From the NCBI GenBank assembly GCA_947626935.1, contig CANQUD010000008.1, forward strand, positions 1-59,388: a DNA stretch of 59,388 nt. Direction: 5' to 3'. The translations under genes were made by a program, and so were the position numbers. Of the stretch, positions 57,101-59,388 are shown piece after piece. The notes beneath the pieces were generated by a model. The model saw only the letters and a program-made list of their open reading frames with translations. It was not told the DNA's origin and ran no database searches. The stretch comes from an uncultured Clostridia bacterium. Its GTDB lineage: Bacteria > Bacillota > Clostridia > Christensenellales > Borkfalkiaceae. Each line of letters starts with the position of its first letter. The first letter of the stretch is position 1.

Positions 57101-59219
57101 CATCTCCGTCGGCAGCATGTATCTGTACTTCGACCTCGCCAAGGACGGAAGCAAGACCTGCACCCTCCGCGGCTTGGAGTACGGCACCTATTACCACCTC
57201 GACAACGGAATGATGTCAGGGCTTCTGTTCAGCTTTGACGGCTACGGCGTTCTCACCGTCGCCGACCTCTCGCAGGATGAGGAAGTCACCTACACGGGCA
57301 GCTACGCTCTGCAGGATGACGGCACCTATCTTCTCTCCTATGCGCCCGACATCCGCACGGCGGTCAACCTCATCGGCTACCTCGGCAGAATGACGATCGG
57401 CGGCAGCGTCCTTCCCGTATTCGTCGAGGCGCTGAAAGAGGTCGACAGGAGCTATGTCAACGTGAACGACTGGTCCGTCCTCGAACTCGACGACCACGGC
57501 AACGCCGTCCGCTATGACAGGGAAGGGGTCGCCGAGGAGGGACAGTATCAGATCGTCACCGATACCTTGCTCTACTATGTGAACAACAGCGGGGACGACG
57601 CCTGCATCTACGTCTATGACGGGGCGGCGGGTACGGCAACGCCCGTCAAAAACACCGAGCGTGCCTATTACACGGCGAACTTCGAGGCGATGCGCTTCAC
57701 GAGCTACGGCTTCATGATCATGGACGGCACGACCCGCTACTATTACAGCGTGGGAACGGACGGCAACGTTCTTCTCTACCGCCAGCCGAGAGAGGGGGAG
57801 ACGGCGACTCCCAACAAGTACGGCTTCATCGAGGAGAGATGGTTCGGCGCCTTCAGCGATACGAAGGTCGTCGACGACAAGACCTATTACAGGAACACCA
57901 ACTTCAACATCTCCTTCCTGCGCAAGGAAGAGACTGCGTCGAAATATCCCGTCACTGTGACTACGACCACCCAAGAGGGCACGAAGGAGACGAAGGAACA
58001 GCTCAAGTCGCTCACCTTCTCGCCGACGGGCACCGCCGAGTTCAGCGATACGAACGCACAGATCTCCATCGGCGACAACGATTTCACCTGCACCGTCCGC
58101 CGCGTTCTCGAAGAGGATGAAAAGTACCACATGTACATTCTTCTGCAAGACTTTGTAATCGAGATCGACGTCACCTATCAGGGAGAGGACAGCGGAACGC
58201 GCAACGTCTATGAAGTGACCTCGATGCGCACCGAGCGCGTGCTCTACGACGTGATCTATCTCCAATATCTCCTCAACTACATGATGCAGGGCTACATCGT
58301 CCCCAATGTGTTCGGCACGATCACCCTGACCACGATGTTCAACGAGGACGGCGAGGCGCAGGATCCCACGGCGACGGGCGTGTTCTACGACCAGCTCATC
58401 GAGGCGGGAATGACCGACAGCAAGGGGAATGCGATCTCCTTCACGAATGCTCCCTATGAGTTCAACGCGAGCAACGGGACGTACAATATCACGATCGAGG
58501 GCGAGGACGGCGTCACCTACGGCTTGCATTTCGTCTCCGACAGCACCTATGTGAGGTACCTCGGTCTGTACGGATACGGCATCTACGCCTTCACCCGCTA
58601 CGAGAACATCGAGGCAAACGACGGCTTCACCGTGGAACTCGAGCGCATCCTCTTCTCGGAGGTGAGCAACATCCAGCTCGGCAGAACGTGGGATGTCATC
58701 ATCAAGAAGGACGGCGAAGCGGTCTCGTATACCGATGCCTACAATCACGGCGATCTGTTCCTCTACTTCTTCAACCTGACGACGATCGGGCAGAGAGAGG
58801 ACGGAACGGATGACGGAACAGGCGGCGACGAAGGGGGAGACGCGGAACCCGATCCGAATGCGAACAAGATCGATCCCGAGACCGCGATGCTCTACATCGT
58901 CGAATTTACACCCGATCTGACGGGCGGCGTCGAGTCCGATCCGCTCGCTCCCTATTTAGGCGCGACTGTCACGGAGCACAAGCTCAACATCGCCTATGAC
59001 GCGGAAGGGGAATGCTTCGTCGCATATTTTGAGGGCTGCATCGCACTCCTGTTCGACGGCACCAACGTGTTCGTCATCGGCGAGGACCGCTGTGTCTATG
59101 AGAACGGGACGTACAATGTGACGACGGTGAACGGCAGAACATTCTCCGTCACGGTCTCCGGAGAGGGGGTCGCCACGATCACGGAGACGACGCAGACAGA
59201 CGAAAACGCAAACGCCTGA
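54135..59219 (+). CDS. Large lipoprotein with InlB units and a repeated FDGYG-type module
   Basis: AAGGAGA precedes the ATG at 54135, and the lipobox LFAAC gives Cys26. The 1694-residue protein has three InlB-like repeats (about 28-95, 96-172 and 174-332). The long middle is built from about ten degenerate modules with a pattern LxLDGYGxxxxx, a variable stretch, then GxYxLxxDxxYxVxY, and no family I can name. The modules are typically 60-90 residues and all predict beta strands. The C-terminus is acidic and Thr-rich (TTQTDENANA). It is 54 bases downstream of the LRR lipoprotein gene with no terminator between, so it probably shares the transcript. The final terminator closes the cluster. Confidence 0.9.
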   Translation: MTKTRKGLLFGILTLMAAVCMLFAACGSDKVELKFNTMGGGEIASVELDVGAEYTLPTPEREGFSFEGWYDNEGFSGSAVTSVTAESDKTFYAKWEQMYRITLDLGGGTMSGETSVYAKAGTNIAQFLSGRVPELKDHQFGEWLDNATGSPLADGAVMPQSDVTLKAHYKVAYTVELHLQNTSLDGYEKAEEDYVGYEYANGTAFTPAPELEGFTQLDDYDGNVTGKVLDDGNAAANKFVLYFDRKVLGLTLNANYPDTSEGGAETRYAEVVYGTEIPSPFTYDGYLLLGWSKSADGAVVYRSDYFGSRLYNGTKSSDPYSEGEGCELYAVWELGYQDIFGVFGGGDTIYHFSEDARDIYLLRGGILFSGEYNGRAQTFTFITADQPITGKLYDNGTFAFYSDSRANFPYIFGQNFVGTDDHIRIFLDGYGGLTYADTTGTLAKESKGTYTIDENGLYHVTYTEGVLAGQEFIYMLNANSSSGAVFLVRGEEADWGPLSRGGVNDEGELVYYREIFELTLDGFSSATYRNPDGTTSVYAYKREDDVITLLDRTFYREIAEAHVMFGASQNIYFFYFSEYDQQYTSETGEILALDGMYGATYADGLNPQIEGTYTLSTALFGDLIHFRATDGTERLFLTYSQVDTQIGEDGETTETVSYHFREVPTTYTEYYYMQDRSIPYSPFLVLDDEEAGKANVYGYASGEYFKILTGSWTLDAETGIYTFTTEDVFTAPTVSGVSFDIASVTEFTFSVDVVIAGNNGTAYPIMYWHSMTLTGDEEATEYDKVYEGESGTLTVTRGFAVYKTADETITGGIVTDADGISTLYDTLTEETYLMRLNDEEDTFELLDQLLGAAVGLFSEDESQYEVLTFDGRTGAVLEIFTEDENGEISSVEHAGTFGRTGDETPFGFYIYRFTETEGDITFTFILVPLTQSTLAFSKYDEKFNGVYTVENENGTLTLDGYGYMASYEEDGETVATGIYQLSVDEKSIRISVGSMYLYFDLAKDGSKTCTLRGLEYGTYYHLDNGMMSGLLFSFDGYGVLTVADLSQDEEVTYTGSYALQDDGTYLLSYAPDIRTAVNLIGYLGRMTIGGSVLPVFVEALKEVDRSYVNVNDWSVLELDDHGNAVRYDREGVAEEGQYQIVTDTLLYYVNNSGDDACIYVYDGAAGTATPVKNTERAYYTANFEAMRFTSYGFMIMDGTTRYYYSVGTDGNVLLYRQPREGETATPNKYGFIEERWFGAFSDTKVVDDKTYYRNTNFNISFLRKEETASKYPVTVTTTTQEGTKETKEQLKSLTFSPTGTAEFSDTNAQISIGDNDFTCTVRRVLEEDEKYHMYILLQDFVIEIDVTYQGEDSGTRNVYEVTSMRTERVLYDVIYLQYLLNYMMQGYIVPNVFGTITLTTMFNEDGEAQDPTATGVFYDQLIEAGMTDSKGNAISFTNAPYEFNASNGTYNITIEGEDGVTYGLHFVSDSTYVRYLGLYGYGIYAFTRYENIEANDGFTVELERILFSEVSNIQLGRTWDVIIKKDGEAVSYTDAYNHGDLFLYFFNLTTIGQREDGTDDGTGGDEGGDAEPDPNANKIDPETAMLYIVEFTPDLTGGVESDPLAPYLGATVTEHKLNIAYDAEGECFVAYFEGCIALLFDGTNVFVIGEDRCVYENGTYNVTTVNGRTFSVTVSGEGVATITETTQTDENANA

Positions 59220-59237
59220 CGTTTGTTTCAAAACACG

Positions 59238-59275
59238 CAAAAGGGGTGGGCAATTTGCCCGCCTCTTTTGTATTT
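59238..59275 (+). terminator. Terminator of the surface/VWA cluster
   Basis: caaaaggggtgggcaa pairs with ttgcccgcctcttttg, including two G-U pairs, with a T-run after it. Confidence 0.9.
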
Positions 59276-59309
59276 TTCCTCAAAAATCCGACCCCGTCCC
59301 CGCATTTTC

Positions 59310-59334
59310 CCCTCGCTGCCCCTTATAGGGGAAG
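59310..59334 (+). repeat. Dispersed module A, short copy
   Basis: It is a 25-base exact match to 9672-9696, just before module B. Confidence 0.85.
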
Positions 59335-59339
59335 CAAGA

Positions 59340-59388
59340 CCTGACCCCCTTGGGGGGGAAGGTGGCACGGCGCAGCCGTGACGAATGG
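59340..59388 (+). repeat. Dispersed module B, cut by window end
   Basis: It has ACCTGACCCC-cttg-GGGGGGAAGGT and CACGGC-gca-GCCGTG, ending at the window edge. Confidence 0.85.

Overview
The window is about 59 kb of a bacterial chromosome with medium-high GC. It looks like a gut-associated member of the Clostridia (Bacillota), possibly Christensenellales-like; that placement is inference from gene style. Support comes from strong AGGAGG ribosome binding sites, TTGACA/TATAAT promoters with 17-base spacers, lipoprotein signals, BspA-type leucine-rich and InlB-type surface repeats, and a bile salt hydrolase. No rRNA, tRNA, CRISPR array, transposase or phage gene was seen.

Layout. 1-7710: the 3' part of a giant repeat-built surface protein. 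7721-11665 (mostly minus strand): bile salt hydrolase, tpiA and pgk, each apparently its own unit, with a 671-base repeat-filled gap between tpiA and pgk. 11730-16536 (plus): rpsL, rpsG, fusA and tuf, with separate promoters for rpsL and tuf. 16595-19903 (plus): a two-TM membrane protein, a LemA protein and a HAD phosphatase. 19914-21393 (minus): a queuosine-precursor (VUT/YhhQ-type) transporter gene overlapping an SDR gene, preceded by a short pseudoknot leader that matches the preQ1-I riboswitch plan. 21428-22200: a dense run of hairpin repeats. 22265-27504: a 1701-residue secreted protein. 27531-27910: more hairpin repeats, then a small lipoprotein gene (minus). 28628-32384 (plus): a one-TM protein, guaB and guaA. 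32769-59275 (plus): a surface and VWA cluster made of a 3210-residue LRR lipoprotein, a membrane protein, a MoxR ATPase, a DUF58 protein, two VWA membrane proteins and two more large lipoproteins. The MoxR-to-LRR-lipoprotein part is nearly gapless, with repeated 4-base ATGA overlaps.

Two things stand out. First, intergenic gaps carry a mosaic of dispersed modules (here called A to F) made almost wholly of inverted repeats. Copies differ by compensatory changes in the stems, so the fold itself seems to be under selection. Second, the MoxR-DUF58-VWA operon is translationally coupled to a BspA-type LRR lipoprotein gene and flanked by giant lipoproteins, which suggests that this chaperone-like module serves the handling or assembly of surface repeat proteins.

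All calls come from reading the sequence alone; no database search was run. Family names rest on recognised motifs.
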